The notes: generated by a model from the sequence alone, not told the origin. DNA of 64,000 nucleotides from Sphaerosporella brunnea (GCA_008704415.1 VXIS01000047.1:62001-126000), one strand, 5' to 3'; positions 31,366-41,174 are shown, counted from the first letter of the stretch. A program made the numbers and translations.

Positions 31366-34300
31366 TTAATTAAAAGGAACCTTCTTTTTCGGTTGTTTTC
31401 GCAAGTTGTAGCTTGATGTATGTTTGCGATGTCTTTCCCCCACCTCGGAGGGAACCATGGCCGCATGGTTCGTTCCAAAGAGCTGAGGAGAGGTCTGGCT
31501 CTCTGCAGGTAAAATTGCGACGTCGGCAGCGGGTTTCGAACTCTCCGACGTACCTTGCGGAGGAGCGGTATGTGAAACCGGATCGATCATATGCGAAACG
31601 GTAGTGGCTGACATCGAAGGAGGTGGGAGGGCGGAGTTCGATGCAGCCCATTCGCGAGGTTTCGCTGAAGAAGGCTTGATGGGTCTCTCCATAGGCGCAG
31701 GTACTTTGTGAGTTTTCGCAGCCGTTTCGCGAGGTTTCGTTGAAGGGCGTTTAATATATCGTTCTGCAGTCGCAAGCTCATCGTACGTTGGCGGAACAGG
31801 ACCGTCATCTTCGAGTATTCGTTGGACTTCCTGCGATGGTGGGACAACTTGGTTACCTGCTTTGCGGAGGCCAGTCTTCATGAACGGAGAGGTCCACAGC
31901 TTGTCGACATTACCCATAATGTTGGCGCGGATTAAGCGTTGGCCATTAATTAGATTCGCGAGTGGTTTGCCGTGTGGATCAAGAAGCTGATAGGTACCTA
32001 GTGGCGAGACCATTGCGATTTTGTATGGTCCATACCATTTCGCTTCGAACTTTTGAGGTCCTTCGTGCCGAACTAGGACGTAGTCGCCAGGCTTAAAATC
32101 GTGTCGCTTAACTATCGCATCGCGAATGCGTCCTGCATTGAGTGCGCGTGTATAGATAGCTTCGTTTGCACAGGCGCGAGCATGCTGGACAGCACCCAAT
32201 CGCTGTTCTATATCTTCGAGTGAGGCTTCTAAGCCCAGCGGTTTCGCAACAGCGTCGTCCGATGGAAGGAAAGGTTGACAGCCGTAAAGCAAATAGAAAG
32301 GACTATATTTCGATGTCGCATGGACTCGAACACGGGTTGCAAATAGTGCTTGTGTCAGGTACTGGTCCCACAACCGAGTTGGTTTACCCATTAAGTATTT
32401 CGTAAGCATACCACCTAGAGTTCCATTAAGATTTTCGACCTTCCCATTGGTACGCGGGTGGTAAGGTGTCGTTGTTCGATGACGCGTGCGAAGTTTTGTC
32501 AAATAGTTTTCGACGACACCGCCGAGAAGATTTGGTCCATTATCTGAGAGCAGTTCGCGAGGTGCACCATAATTTGCGAAGATGTCATTATGTAGAAAAT
32601 CTGCAATTGTTTCCTGTTTCGCATCGGAAACAGCTTTTGCAACAGGCCATCCTGTCGCATAGTCGATAGCCGTTATGATCCATTTGTTGCCGCTAGGGGT
32701 TGTCGGAAGTTGCCCAATGAGGTCGATACCCCATCGTTCGAATGGCCGGATCGATTTCGACGCCAGATGATGAGCCGGTTCGCTTTCTTGACCTGGTCGC
32801 TGACGCTGCGAAGTCTGGCAATTAGGGCAGAAGTTGACATACGCTCGTATATCGTGTTCGATAGAGGGCCACCAGGCACGATAGCGCAACACCCCATCAA
32901 GACCCGGAAAACCCAGATGACCGTACTCGTTATGCATGCGTTCAATAGCGTCCGCACGGAACAAATAAGGGACGTAAGGAGCGGTACCAGCTTCGTCAAT
33001 TTTGCGATGCAAGGTGTCGTTAATCAAGATGAAATTAGAACGTTCGGACTGCAGCTTTTCGAGAAGCTTATGATCATCGGTAGAAATCGTACCACTTCGT
33101 AGAAATTCTTCCATATAGTCGGCCCATTCGGATGAGGCTGCTGATCGCAAAAATGCGATGAAATCAGGCCGTCTACTAATAGCATCAGGGACCACTGCAT
33201 ACTTGCCCGGGCGGTATCGAATATCCAAGTCGTATTCGGCGAATTCGTCGATCCATCGTGCGAGACGTCGCGAAGGAACTTTTGTCGTGCGAAGGTATTT
33301 CAAACTCTCGTGATCTGTTAAGACAGTCGTTGTGCAGCCATTCTCGATATAGCAACGCCAGGTGCGTAAGGCAAGCTTGATCGCAAGCAACTCCTTCTCA
33401 TGTGTTGGGTAGTTCACTTCCGCACTGGTTAAACGTTTCCCATCAAAGGCAACAGGGTGTGGACGGCCATCGACTGGTGAATCCTGAAGCAGAGTGCAAC
33501 CGACAGCGAAGTCACTTGCATCAGTTTCGATACAGAACGGTCGCGACACATCGGGCTGTGCCAGCACTGGTTCGGAGGTCAAACGATCCTTCAATTCCAT
33601 GAATGCGTTTTCGCAAGATGCGGTCCAGGCAACAGGATGATGTTTCCGCTTCCGAACTTCTTCGTCCGACTCCTTGAGCAGTTCAAATAAGGGCCCCGCA
33701 ATCGCAGCGAAGCCTTTGACAAATCGGCGATAGTAGGAGGCAAGACCAAGAAACTGACGCACCTCGTGAACGTTCGAAGGCCGGGGCCAATTCCGAATAA
33801 CAGATAACTTGTCACGGCACGGGCGCAGGGTGCCATTGCCAACAATGTGGCCACAGAATTCCAACTCAGTCGCAGCAAATGTGCATTTCGAGGGCTTAGC
33901 AATCAACTTATTCGCAGACAGAACTCGTAGAACAGCTTCGACGTGCGTACGATGGTCTTCGATAGATTCCGAATAGATTAATATGTCGTCAAGATAGACC
34001 AAAACAGACTTGTTAAGAAAAGGCTGAAGAATACTGTTCATAAGTGTTTGAAAGGTTGCTGGGGCATTGGATAAACCGAAGGGCATTGCAATGAATTCAA
34101 ATTTGCCAAAGCGAGTATTGAATGCGGTCTTCGGAATATCGGCAGGATCGATCTGGACTTGCCAGTAACCAGAGGTGAGATCGATCTTCGTCAGATATTT
34201 CGCTTTTGCCAGTCTGTCAAGACATTCCTGAATGCGTGGCAAAGGGTATCCGTTGCGTTTTGTAATTGCATTAAGTGCTCTATAATCGATGCACATTCGC

Positions 34301-35331
34301 CATTCGCCATCCTTCTTCTTTACGAAAAGTACCGGAAATCCCCAGGGGCTATCGGAAGATCGAATGAGCGATTTTTCGAGCAGAGTCATAACCTGCCGAT
34401 ATTGTTCGTCCTGGTGGGTTGGAGGCAGACGGTACGCATTAATATTGATCGGTTTCGCATTGCCGGTGTCGATTCGGTGCGTAATACTGCGTTGCGGTGG
34501 TGGACCATCTGGCAGGCTCTGGCGAAATATATGTGAAAATTGGCGAATGATATCGTTTAACTTCGAGTCAGAACAAGAGGGCAGACTGTCTACTGTGGTA
34601 TCTTTCGTTCCGTCTTCCGGTTTCAAGAAGTATAACCATGCAACGGTATCGCGCTTCCGAAGCGCACGGCGCGCTTGAGCGCCGGTGATCATATTTACTG
34701 CCTCAATCGCAGGACTCCCGATAGTACGACGTTTGTCAGGATGTCGAATCGTATGCCAGCGCCTAGAATCGTCTTTAACGCGAATTTCAAGCGTAGTCCA
34801 ATCGATTATAGGGTTCGCTTTGCGTAGCCATTCTAAACCCAAAATGATATCGACATCTGGCAGATCGAGAACACGAGCCTCAATCTGTGTCTTAAACGAA
34901 GCCAATTGGAGCGTAATCGGAGAAATACCGTAGAGCGAGACGATGGCACCGTTGGGTAAGCGGATACCATGATCATCCTCAGCAGGACGAACAGGGAGGC
35001 CCATTTTATCGACAAAGGTTTTTGAAACATAGATGCGCGATGCGCCACAATCTAACAAGACATTGGTTGGTTGACTATTAACAACACCACTCAAAAAGCA
35101 TAGGTTCGTATTGGGGGATTTTGCTGGCTGCTGAGTTAGGACACACAAGCGTTCCGGCAGGTACGAAAGCCATTCGCCATGTATGTCTGCCGGTGCGCAC
35201 GCATTCGGCGATGTCGCAGAAGTAGCGTTGTCAATTTTGCTGGCGGCCGATGGCAGTTGTGGACCGTACGCTTCCGCCTTTACGCACGGCCCGTCCCTTT
35301 TTCCGCCGTCTCCGATTCCGATTCGCAGTCG
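31366..35331 (-). CDS. pol: Pol polyprotein: protease, reverse transcriptase, RNase H, integrase
   Basis: Open from 35331 to TAA at 31366, with no ATG near its start, so it is expressed by a -1 shift from gag. Numbering from the codon at 35148: protease LLDCGAS at 31-37 (Cys at the usual Ser/Thr position) and ILGLEWL at about 102; RT with CIDYRALN at about 287 and catalytic YLDD at 385-388; RNase H with TDASDF (D543), E585, D612 and D655; integrase with zinc-binding H739/H744/C774/C777, then D809, D869 and E905 (DD35E), and the GPY/F-type KWYGPYKI at about 1037. The last 170 residues are a Pro/Lys-rich tail with a duplicated PSxKPRExAA motif. I see no chromodomain. All catalytic residues are present, so the protein is predicted active. 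Confidence 0.95.
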   Translation of the reverse strand, partial: RLRIGIGDGGKRDGPCVKAEAYGPQLPSAASKIDNATSATSPNACAPADIHGEWLSYLPERLCVLTQQPAKSPNTNLCFLSGVVNSQPTNVLLDCGASRIYVSKTFVDKMGLPVRPAEDDHGIRLPNGAIVSLYGISPITLQLASFKTQIEARVLDLPDVDIILGLEWLRKANPIIDWTTLEIRVKDDSRRWHTIRHPDKRRTIGSPAIEAVNMITGAQARRALRKRDTVAWLYFLKPEDGTKDTTVDSLPSCSDSKLNDIIRQFSHIFRQSLPDGPPPQRSITHRIDTGNAKPININAYRLPPTHQDEQYRQVMTLLEKSLIRSSDSPWGFPVLFVKKKDGEWRMCIDYRALNAITKRNGYPLPRIQECLDRLAKAKYLTKIDLTSGYWQVQIDPADIPKTAFNTRFGKFEFIAMPFGLSNAPATFQTLMNSILQPFLNKSVLVYLDDILIYSESIEDHRTHVEAVLRVLSANKLIAKPSKCTFAATELEFCGHIVGNGTLRPCRDKLSVIRNWPRPSNVHEVRQFLGLASYYRRFVKGFAAIAGPLFELLKESDEEVRKRKHHPVAWTASCENAFMELKDRLTSEPVLAQPDVSRPFCIETDASDFAVGCTLLQDSPVDGRPHPVAFDGKRLTSAEVNYPTHEKELLAIKLALRTWRCYIENGCTTTVLTDHESLKYLRTTKVPSRRLARWIDEFAEYDLDIRYRPGKYAVVPDAISRRPDFIAFLRSAASSEWADYMEEFLRSGTISTDDHKLLEKLQSERSNFILINDTLHRKIDEAGTAPYVPYLFRADAIERMHNEYGHLGFPGLDGVLRYRAWWPSIEHDIRAYVNFCPNCQTSQRQRPGQESEPAHHLASKSIRPFERWGIDLIGQLPTTPSGNKWIITAIDYATGWPVAKAVSDAKQETIADFLHNDIFANYGAPRELLSDNGPNLLGGVVENYLTKLRTRHRTTTPYHPRTNGKVENLNGTLGGMLTKYLMGKPTRLWDQYLTQALFATRVRVHATSKYSPFYLLYGCQPFLPSDDAVAKPLGLEASLEDIEQRLGAVQHARACANEAIYTRALNAGRIRDAIVKRHDFKPGDYVLVRHEGPQKFEAKWYGPYKIAMVSPLGTYQLLDPHGKPLANLINGQRLIRANIMGNVDKLWTSPFMKTGLRKAGNQVVPPSQEVQRILEDDGPVPPTYDELATAERYIKRPSTKPRETAAKTHKVPAPMERPIKPSSAKPREWAASNSALPPPSMSATTVSHMIDPVSHTAPPQGTSESSKPAADVAILPAESQTSPQLFGTNHAAMVPSEVGERHRKHTSSYNLRKQPKKKVPFN
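35280..35331 (-). promoter_or_regulatory. gag-pol overlap with candidate -1 frameshift site
   Basis: The pol frame is open 52 nt into gag. The minus strand has GCG GAA AAA GGG in the gag frame (A run at 35298-35302). Slipping back one base keeps AAA pairing in the A site. It is not a canonical X_XXY_YYZ heptamer. No other slippery sequence lies in the overlap, and pol has no start codon of its own here. Confidence 0.5.
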
Positions 35332-36542
35332 CTATAGAGCACGGCATCATCGCCATCGTACTCAGATTCGCGAACATGTAAGGTCACTTCTTTCACATTG
35401 TTAATAGAATCGCCCGATTTCGAGCAGTTGCGGCTACTATGGCCCTTGTTTCCACAGAAAAAGCAGCGTCGCTCCTCCGAGCACCACCGCTTCCATTCTG
35501 GTGTGCCTTTGCGTAGTCCATTGGAGCCAATTCGATCCTTACTGGTGCTCGCGCTCGACGGTTTATCATTGCGTGGTTTCGAATCGCGAGTTTCATCTCC
35601 GTAAGAACGCTGTCCATGGTTTCCATTTGAAAGGCGATTATGGAGTTCAAGTCTCATGCGCTGGCGGGAATACCAGTGATTGTCGATACGATCGCACAGT
35701 TCGATGAAATCGAATAGATTGTCCGGTAGGTCGTAAATCTTATACAGTTCGTCCAAAACATGATCACGTAGTCCACTCTTGAATCGGTGCAAAATTTCGT
35801 AATCCGGAGGTCGTTGCTTCAGCTGATCGGCCAAGTCAAGCAAATCGACAGCGTATTCTCGAACAGATCGCGTCTGTCGCAGACGGTCATACTTCTGTCT
35901 AGTTCGTTCGTCGGCATTGTAATCGGTGCACTGTATCCGAATAATACGAAAGAAATCTTCCAAAGAGCGTATTTGCATGCGCCCGTCCGTATCCGTTTCC
36001 ATAAGTCGCTTCCTGACGTTCCAGATCTTGCGGGCACGTCCGGTTAATCGATTAGCTGCAATTTGTATCTTTTCGCCCTCAGATCGGAAGGCACCACGGG
36101 CCGCATAGAATTCGATATAATCTCGCATTTCGGAGATCCAATCCTCGCATGCGGTTCCTGAGCGTCGGCCATCGTATTTTTCAGGCATGCTCAAACGCAG
36201 TTCCGGAACTGCCGCAGTGTTTCCAAACCGTAAAGGTTGCGGTACTTGCGTATCATATGTCGATACAGGATTGCAAGGTTCCAGTGAAGGAGCTCGTACA
36301 CTTGTCGATGTGTCCATCGGGGTCGGGCTTCGTTCGTTATGATTCGGCGTCGGCAAGGAAAGATTCTGCATTTGATCGGCAAGCGCGTCAAGATGCTCAG
36401 CGGTGATTGGGTCCGTGTGGTGCGCGCGATTAACCATGGCCGGTGCGGGGCTGTTTGGGGGTGATGATGGTACGAGGCATGCCGGTGCGGCTGCGGCATC
36501 AGATAGGCTCATGGCCACGGACATCTGCTGACGATCGCTCAT
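35280..36542 (-). CDS. gag: Gag structural protein, 420 aa
   Basis: The ATG at 36542-36540 is the first in frame; the reading frame is open about 57 codons further upstream but without ATG. Residues 1-110 are Ala/Ser/Pro rich. The capsid-like helical core (about 115-310) contains the retrotransposon-gag signature region (CEDWISEMRDYIEFYAARG; LADQLKQRPPDYEILHRF). A basic Ser-rich linker leads to a CCHC zinc knuckle at C360-C373 (CFFCGNKGHSSRNC), which binds RNA in this family. The tail is acidic. The stop at 35280 overlaps pol in the -1 register. It is undamaged and normal in length for gypsy Gag. Confidence 0.92.
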   Translation of the reverse strand: MSDRQQMSVAMSLSDAAAAPACLVPSSPPNSPAPAMVNRAHHTDPITAEHLDALADQMQNLSLPTPNHNERSPTPMDTSTSVRAPSLEPCNPVSTYDTQVPQPLRFGNTAAVPELRLSMPEKYDGRRSGTACEDWISEMRDYIEFYAARGAFRSEGEKIQIAANRLTGRARKIWNVRKRLMETDTDGRMQIRSLEDFFRIIRIQCTDYNADERTRQKYDRLRQTRSVREYAVDLLDLADQLKQRPPDYEILHRFKSGLRDHVLDELYKIYDLPDNLFDFIELCDRIDNHWYSRQRMRLELHNRLSNGNHGQRSYGDETRDSKPRNDKPSSASTSKDRIGSNGLRKGTPEWKRWCSEERRCFFCGNKGHSSRNCSKSGDSINNVKEVTLHVRESEYDGDDAVLYSDCESESETAEKGTGRA

Positions 36543-36564
36543 GTTTCTACAAGTTTCGGCGTTG

Positions 36565-36777
36565 GCGGTTCGATTTCTGCGGCTGCTCCAAGGCCACTCC
36601 CAGTTATACTGGCGGGTCGGTCTCCTACTACTGAAGACACCCGGAACGTGTAATTTCGGAACGAACTGATCGGTCGCGAAATGGTTCGATCCTTTGTGGC
36701 TACTCCAGGCCACTCCCAGCTATACTGGCGGGTCGGTCTTACTCACTGGAGACACCCGGAACTCAATTTCGACGCTG
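36565..36777 (-). repeat. Duplicated ~90-bp block in the element leader
   Basis: 36565-36655 and 36682-36777 share most positions, including GGCCACTCCCAG and TATACTGGCGGGTCGGTC and then GACACCCGGAAC on plus. They sit between the primer-binding site and gag, where packaging or translation signals would be expected (inference). The copies are about 117 bp apart. Confidence 0.8.
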
Positions 36778-36810
36778 GCCTACAATGGCCACTCAAGATA
36801 ACGGTGCGAA

Positions 36811-36867
36811 AGTTGTTCGAAAACGAAGAAGGAAAAGTTGTTCGAAAACGAAGAAGGAAAAGTCGTT
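36811..36867 (-). repeat. 25-bp tandem repeat in the element leader
   Basis: Perfect copies at 36811-36835 and 36836-36860, with a 7-bp partial third copy. The unit contains TTGTTCGAAAACGAAGAAGG. It lies upstream of the duplicated block and downstream of the primer-binding site in the sense direction. Confidence 0.85.
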
Positions 36868-36900
36868 GAAGCGCAAGGGTTCAAGGAGGTTGTTGTCGAA

Positions 36901-36916
36901 CTCGGTGCTGCTACCA
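36901..36916 (-). other. Primer-binding site
   Basis: Two bases inside the 5' LTR the minus strand reads TGGTAGCAGCACCGAG. It starts with TGG (complement of the tRNA CCA end). The TGGTAGC start is the one seen in yeast Ty elements primed by initiator tRNA-Met, so that tRNA is the likely primer (inference). Confidence 0.65.
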
Positions 36917-36918
36917 AA

Positions 36919-37116
36919 TGTGGTTTGCACGTACGGTGTAGAATATAGGAGGCAGTATAAAAGAGAGAAGAGAGTTGTTATCCTTCAGCTACGTACTATT
37001 CCGGGGTATTTATTATACCCCGGTGGCAAAAGCACTATCCATATTTTCCTTTTCTCTTTTCTTTGCGGCTCCGTGATCCGTGCCACCCGAGCCGCCACCC
37101 GAGCGCCACAACCACA
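36919..37116 (-). repeat. 5' LTR of the gypsy element
   Basis: 198 bp, identical by eye to the 3' LTR. It holds the hairpin (37001-37023) and, on plus, a TATAAAAG (36956-36963) directed outward into 37117 onward. Confidence 0.95.
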
Positions 37117-37291
37117 GCTGGCTCAGTATCCGCCGCCAGAGAACAAGTGTGTTTTCCAGATAATGATTACAATACCGAAGGTCAGAAATTCTGTGGACAT
37201 AGGTTCCTGTATACATGCGCGTGTTCGCCACATCAAACAGTCAAGTTCCGGAGATATTCTTGGAATCTGCGTTTCAGCGTGCTTGATATGA
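37117..37291 (+). pseudogene. Right half of the coding repeat split by the gypsy element
   Basis: Begins with the duplicated GCTG target site. From 37121 the frame left off at 30047 resumes for 56 codons (VFQIMITIPKVRNSVDIG; RHIKQSSSGDILGIC) to TGA 37289-37291. Its DNA aligns with the minus strand of about 43150-43300. The family is unknown. Confidence 0.6.
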
Positions 37292-37500
37292 GACTGTACA
37301 ATCCTATATGTATATACATTTGCTGCGCTTAATCACGAAGCAAAGAGTCACTCCTACACAAACCTTCACCGTATTTTATGCGCGATCCGTGTTTTTTGGA
37401 GGGGTGTTGTGCGCGCGTCGGTGATGCCCCGGACGCACAAAACCGTACCCAGACTGCCGGCTACTCCCTTCTGCCTCCAACAACTCCTCCTCCCCCTAAA

Positions 37501-38265
37501 ATGAACCCGTTGACCGTCGTCAAAATCGCCACCACAAGCCATGCGGCTACCGAAAAAATGCTCTCATATGACAATGATTACCAACGCCTCGTTTCTGAGA
37601 GGGACACTCTCAAGTTAGAGGTTCAGCCAGCCCTGAGGGGCGTGTTGGAGACGAGCGGATTGAGTGCAGCAGACGCGCAGCGCGTTGCGGCCATTTTCCA
37701 CGATGCGACTGAGTGGCAGCCCCACCAACCGGCGATCCGCCGTGCTTGCGAGGCAAATACCGATCTTGTCGGCATAACGGTCAAGTTCATGCTGCGTTTG
37801 ATTCGCAAACTCAATCAAATCTTGAACGACAAATATCCGTTGTTAGTCATCTGAACGATCCCAATGAGCCGCTGCTAATACGCTGCCCCTCTCTACCAGA
37901 GGCAGAGCGCCATGTTCACATCAAGGTCGGGCCTCAGCCGAGAAGACAGCGCTCTGTAGACGAGCGGGCTGCGCGCGGCGGACGCGAAACGCGTTGCCGC
38001 CAGCCTCCAACACCCCGCGGAGTGGCAGCACCAACAGCCCGCCATCCGGCAGACCTTCAGCGCCAATACAGACCTGGTTGGGATATGATCACGTTCATGC
38101 TGCGATTGATACGACTACTCGACGAACTCTTAAACATCCGCTATCCGGTGGTTAGTCGTCTGCACGATTACGATGAGCCGCGGCTGATGCACTGCCCCTC
38201 TGTACCGCAGGCAGGGCCGCACGTTCACGTCGACGTCGGCCCAAAGCCGCGAAGGGCGCGAGCCA
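37501..38265 (+). pseudogene. Tandemly duplicated gene relic
   Basis: ATG 37501 follows a C/T-rich leader and opens 117 codons (YDNDYQRLVSERDTLKLEV; QRVAAIFHDATEWQPHQPA; FMLRLIRKLNQILNDKYP). A one-base loss relative to its neighbour copy causes the stop at 37852-37854. The same reading continues in another frame (HLNDPNEPLLIRCPSLPEA..HVHIKVGP). A second copy of about 307 bp begins at 37961 and repeats the block from the equivalent of 37654. It has its own one-base indel, after NTDLVGI. The unit is helical with a conserved LIRKLNQIL/LIRLLDELL core. The family is unknown. It is best read as a gene duplicated in tandem and then inactivated. Confidence 0.6.
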
Positions 38266-38468
38266 CTCTTCCGTTTTTTTGTCGATGTCTGTATATTTCA
38301 TTCCCGGGGTCCCGAAAAGTAAAACAGTGTGACAGGATGTTGGCTGAGCTCTCGCGGGGTGTATGATTATTGCGCTTATTCTGGTTTCTTTCTGCATCAT
38401 CCTTGTTTTACCAATTTGCCACCAAGCTAGGACTTCATGTTATGACATCATGTATTTCGCATCGTTGG

Positions 38469-38556
38469 CATCATAATCATCAAAATCATCGGAATCATGA
38501 GGGTCATTATAATCATTATGATCGTTTGGATCATTATGCTCATCAGCATCATTCAT
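38469..38556. repeat. Imperfect ATCATN microsatellite
   Basis: About 88 bp of irregular ATCAT/CATTAT repeats just upstream of hAT remnant C. Similar short ATCAT or GAT-rich runs precede other acidic coding ends in the window. Confidence 0.7.
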
Positions 38557-38696
38557 AACACCGCAATGTTATTATTCCCTAAAAGGCCAAGTCCCCCCGG
38601 GTGGCAGTACTCAGTGAATATGACAGTATCGCCCTCATCTTCCTACGATCTAGTGGGGCGGGTGATAGCGATCATGACGCCCCGGAGGGTGTACAT

Positions 38697-38949
38697 TCCG
38701 CCGTTGAGGCTGCTCTGAACTCGTCAGCCCTGTTGGTCCTTTCAGATTGATCTGCACAGATTGATACAATGTACATTTCACCCAAACACTGACCATGCGC
38801 TCTATTTTTTCCCTCAACTGTGGGACGGCACGAGACTGGCTCGAGCCCACTTCAGATCGGCTGGAGGTCACGAGCCGCGCCAGAAAGTTTGACGAGCTGG
38901 CTCGAGGCTACCCTCTGGCTTCATTCGAGCCTGCTCGTGTCCATCACTA
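38697..38949 (+). mobile_element. hAT element remnant C (3' end)
   Basis: An acidic peptide (GDSDHDAPEG) leads to AALNSSALLVLSD and TGA at 38748-38750, homologous to the hAT ends at 12016 and 12964. Downstream come the shared ATCTGCACAG word, CTCGAG-rich subterminal DNA and the terminal CATCACTA at 38942-38949. The 5' part of the element is missing or unrecognisable. Confidence 0.7.
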
Positions 38950-40600
38950 GAAGGATCGCATGACGGCAGTCATCGAACAACTTTCGCAGGGTCATCCCAA
39001 TGAGGTGCGTTCTGCGTTCCTGGCTATTCCGCACACCGCAGGCGCAGAGATTTCTTCAGTCCGTATACGCAGGCTGCCAGTATCCACACATGCTCACGGT
39101 TTCCAAAAACGTCCCCGCACTGGGCTGCGGATGGCTATGGCACCCGGACAGCAGACAACTTCCGGCTCCTCTGGCAGCGTTAGATTTGGTGAGAGGGTGC
39201 CCCAGGTCAGTCACTGCGTTGTGCAATGTACCTTTTTGCAAACTCGGGAGCGTCATTCCAACGCATCAGAATCATCTGCATCATTTGAATCCCCAGAATG
39301 AACGACAGCGTAAGATGCATATGCCATATCATCACCATTCCCACCATCCGCGACAAAATGTGGAGGCACGATACGCGCGCGCACTCACAAGCAACTTGCT
39401 AGACGGTGCGACGACGCTAAGAAGCTGTTTATACAGAAACACCTCAGCATTCATGCAGCCGGACAGGTGGCATATTACGCATGAGCCGAACACCCTCCTA
39501 CTTCCCAGCACTCGACCCATAGTTCACTGCTCGCCATGCGCATCAGTCGGTTAGACGACGTTGACATATCAACAGCAAACACAGCAAGCTCCAGGCATGG
39601 CACTTTGGAGTAGTAGATATCGAACCAGGTAACATCAAATTACTTACGTTCTGCAAAGGCTGGTTTGGTCATATTCAATTTCCCCGCGCAACATCGCTAC
39701 ATTACAAACGTCCCAAAACGTTCCCTTCACACAATAATCCCCCTCCCAGGGGTCCTCTGAGGCATACCTTAGCTAGCTATCGCCGCCAGCCACAAACCTT
39801 CCGACGAGCTGCGAAATCGCACAATCCACGATTGCGTTTAGCACATCAACAGCCTTGATTACGGAGGGTAGAAACAGCGCCATGATAACGAAAACCTCGC
39901 GTCCTATCACTAATGCTGCCCCATCGACCGCTGATATCAAGCTGGTCAATCATGAGACTGAGCAAGTTGCTTTGGGACGGCAACGCGGCCCCAGAGCGAA
40001 CGCAGCGAACATTGCATCGAATGCGGTGGCACTGTTATCGGAATCGAACAACAGCTCAAACCTGGCCAAGTGGATGCGGCCGGTGTTCCTCACGGGCAGA
40101 GGTGGTCTGCAGGTCGGCCCGGACGGTTTGCCATAGTTCAGTCAAGTGCGCACTTGACAGAGCACTGAAGCGATCCAGTCCGCGATTGATCTAGGACTGG
40201 AAAACCTAGTCCGTGAGTTAGGCGGACTGCAACAGCCTGCAGTCCTACTCATGTAATATCCATATGCAATGATGACTCCACCATGACTGTCGCTGCAAAT
40301 TTCGGCAATCATAACATCGTGAGCTTTCCGCTGTTGCCACCCAAAACAACCACATCCCAAGGTCATCAACGCGCCTCCCATTCGCCACTGGGCCCTGAGA
40401 TAGTGGTCTAATAAGATTAGATACCATTCTTTCGTACGGTACAATTTCAGTCAAATGCGTAAACGTATCCAAGATTACGTCAAACTAGAGCAAAACTAAA
40501 GAGAACAAGTGATCCGCATTTCAAAATGTCACGAGAAAGCTATGTTTTGAGTTTTTCTGGACATCGTCGCCCCGCCCCGTCGCGTAACCTCACGCCCACC
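38950..40600. other. No gene seen
   Basis: Open frames at 38960-39554 (+) and 39855-40194 (+) lack motifs and overlap one another. A short ATCATCTGCATCATTTG run lies at about 39270. Nothing was recognised. Confidence 0.4.
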
Positions 40601-41174
40601 ATCAGGCCCAAGATGGCTCATTGTAGGCTTCCTGAGCGTCCTCGTCAAATTCAACCAATCCTGGCGTTGGCTGTTCATGCCAACTGCGTGGGTCCTGATC
40701 TCCCCGCTCTCGGATGCCCATGTTGACGTGAGTGTAGGCGAGTGCGTCTGCTGCTTGGGCGCCGAGCGGATTGCGCTTTTTGTCTTATATTCAATGTATT
40801 AACAAAGGTTAAATGAGGGGATGAAGATAGGGAAACCTCGTTGAGAATGAACTCTCCGAAGGCACTGAATTCGACAGGGTGTGATAGGGACCATGGGCAA
40901 CCTGGGCTACAGCCGGAGAAAATGGCTTCATCTCTTCCCATAATTGCAATGCGTCGTCCTCTGCGCGACTCCAGAAGGGGTTCAGGCGGGTGAATAAATT
41001 TTGCCGAGATTTATACTGCAGATATTGACGACTGGCCACATCATTGCCATATTTTCCAATAAAGGCAAGTATAGTGGGGTGCTCCTCGGGCGTGTAACTA
41101 TGATTGTTGACGATGGTGACGTGGTCAAGGTGGTACGTGACAAGGTCGATGTCCCGGAGCTGTGTATTCTGCCG
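40601..41174 (-). pseudogene. hAT-like transposase C-terminal relic D
   Basis: The minus strand reads DIDLVTYHLDHVTIVNNHS (about 41160-41100), then YLQYKSRQNLFTRLNPFW, QLWEEMKPFSPAVAQVAHG and NSVPSESSFS. The W...P..A.VA....(S)VPSE..FS layout is that of the hAT dimerisation region. After a frame change near 40800 comes LGAQAADALAYTHVNMGIR, an acidic tail and TGA at 40601-40603. A possible short intron (41175-41212, donor GTAAGA) lies upstream. It is divergent from the other hAT relics, so it is probably a second hAT lineage. Confidence 0.55.

Larger units (their letters stand above)
30048..37116 (-). mobile_element. Intact Ty3/gypsy LTR retrotransposon carrying an antisense gene
   Basis: A 7069-bp element with its sense strand on minus. 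It has identical 198-bp LTRs with TGTGGT/ACCACA ends, a primer-binding site next to the 5' LTR, a polypurine tract touching the 3' LTR, intact gag and pol, and the RT-RNase H-integrase order that defines gypsy. The flanking GCTG (30044-30047 and 37117-37120) is a 4-bp target duplication, confirmed by the empty paralogue at 43150-43345. An extra spliced gene lies antisense between pol and the 3' LTR. Identical LTRs and undamaged frames indicate a recent, potentially still mobile, insertion. Confidence 0.95.

Noticed and set aside
36543..36713. 57-codon N-terminal extension of Gag
   Set aside because: No ATG in the extension, and it overlaps the leader repeats; the first ATG is at 36542.
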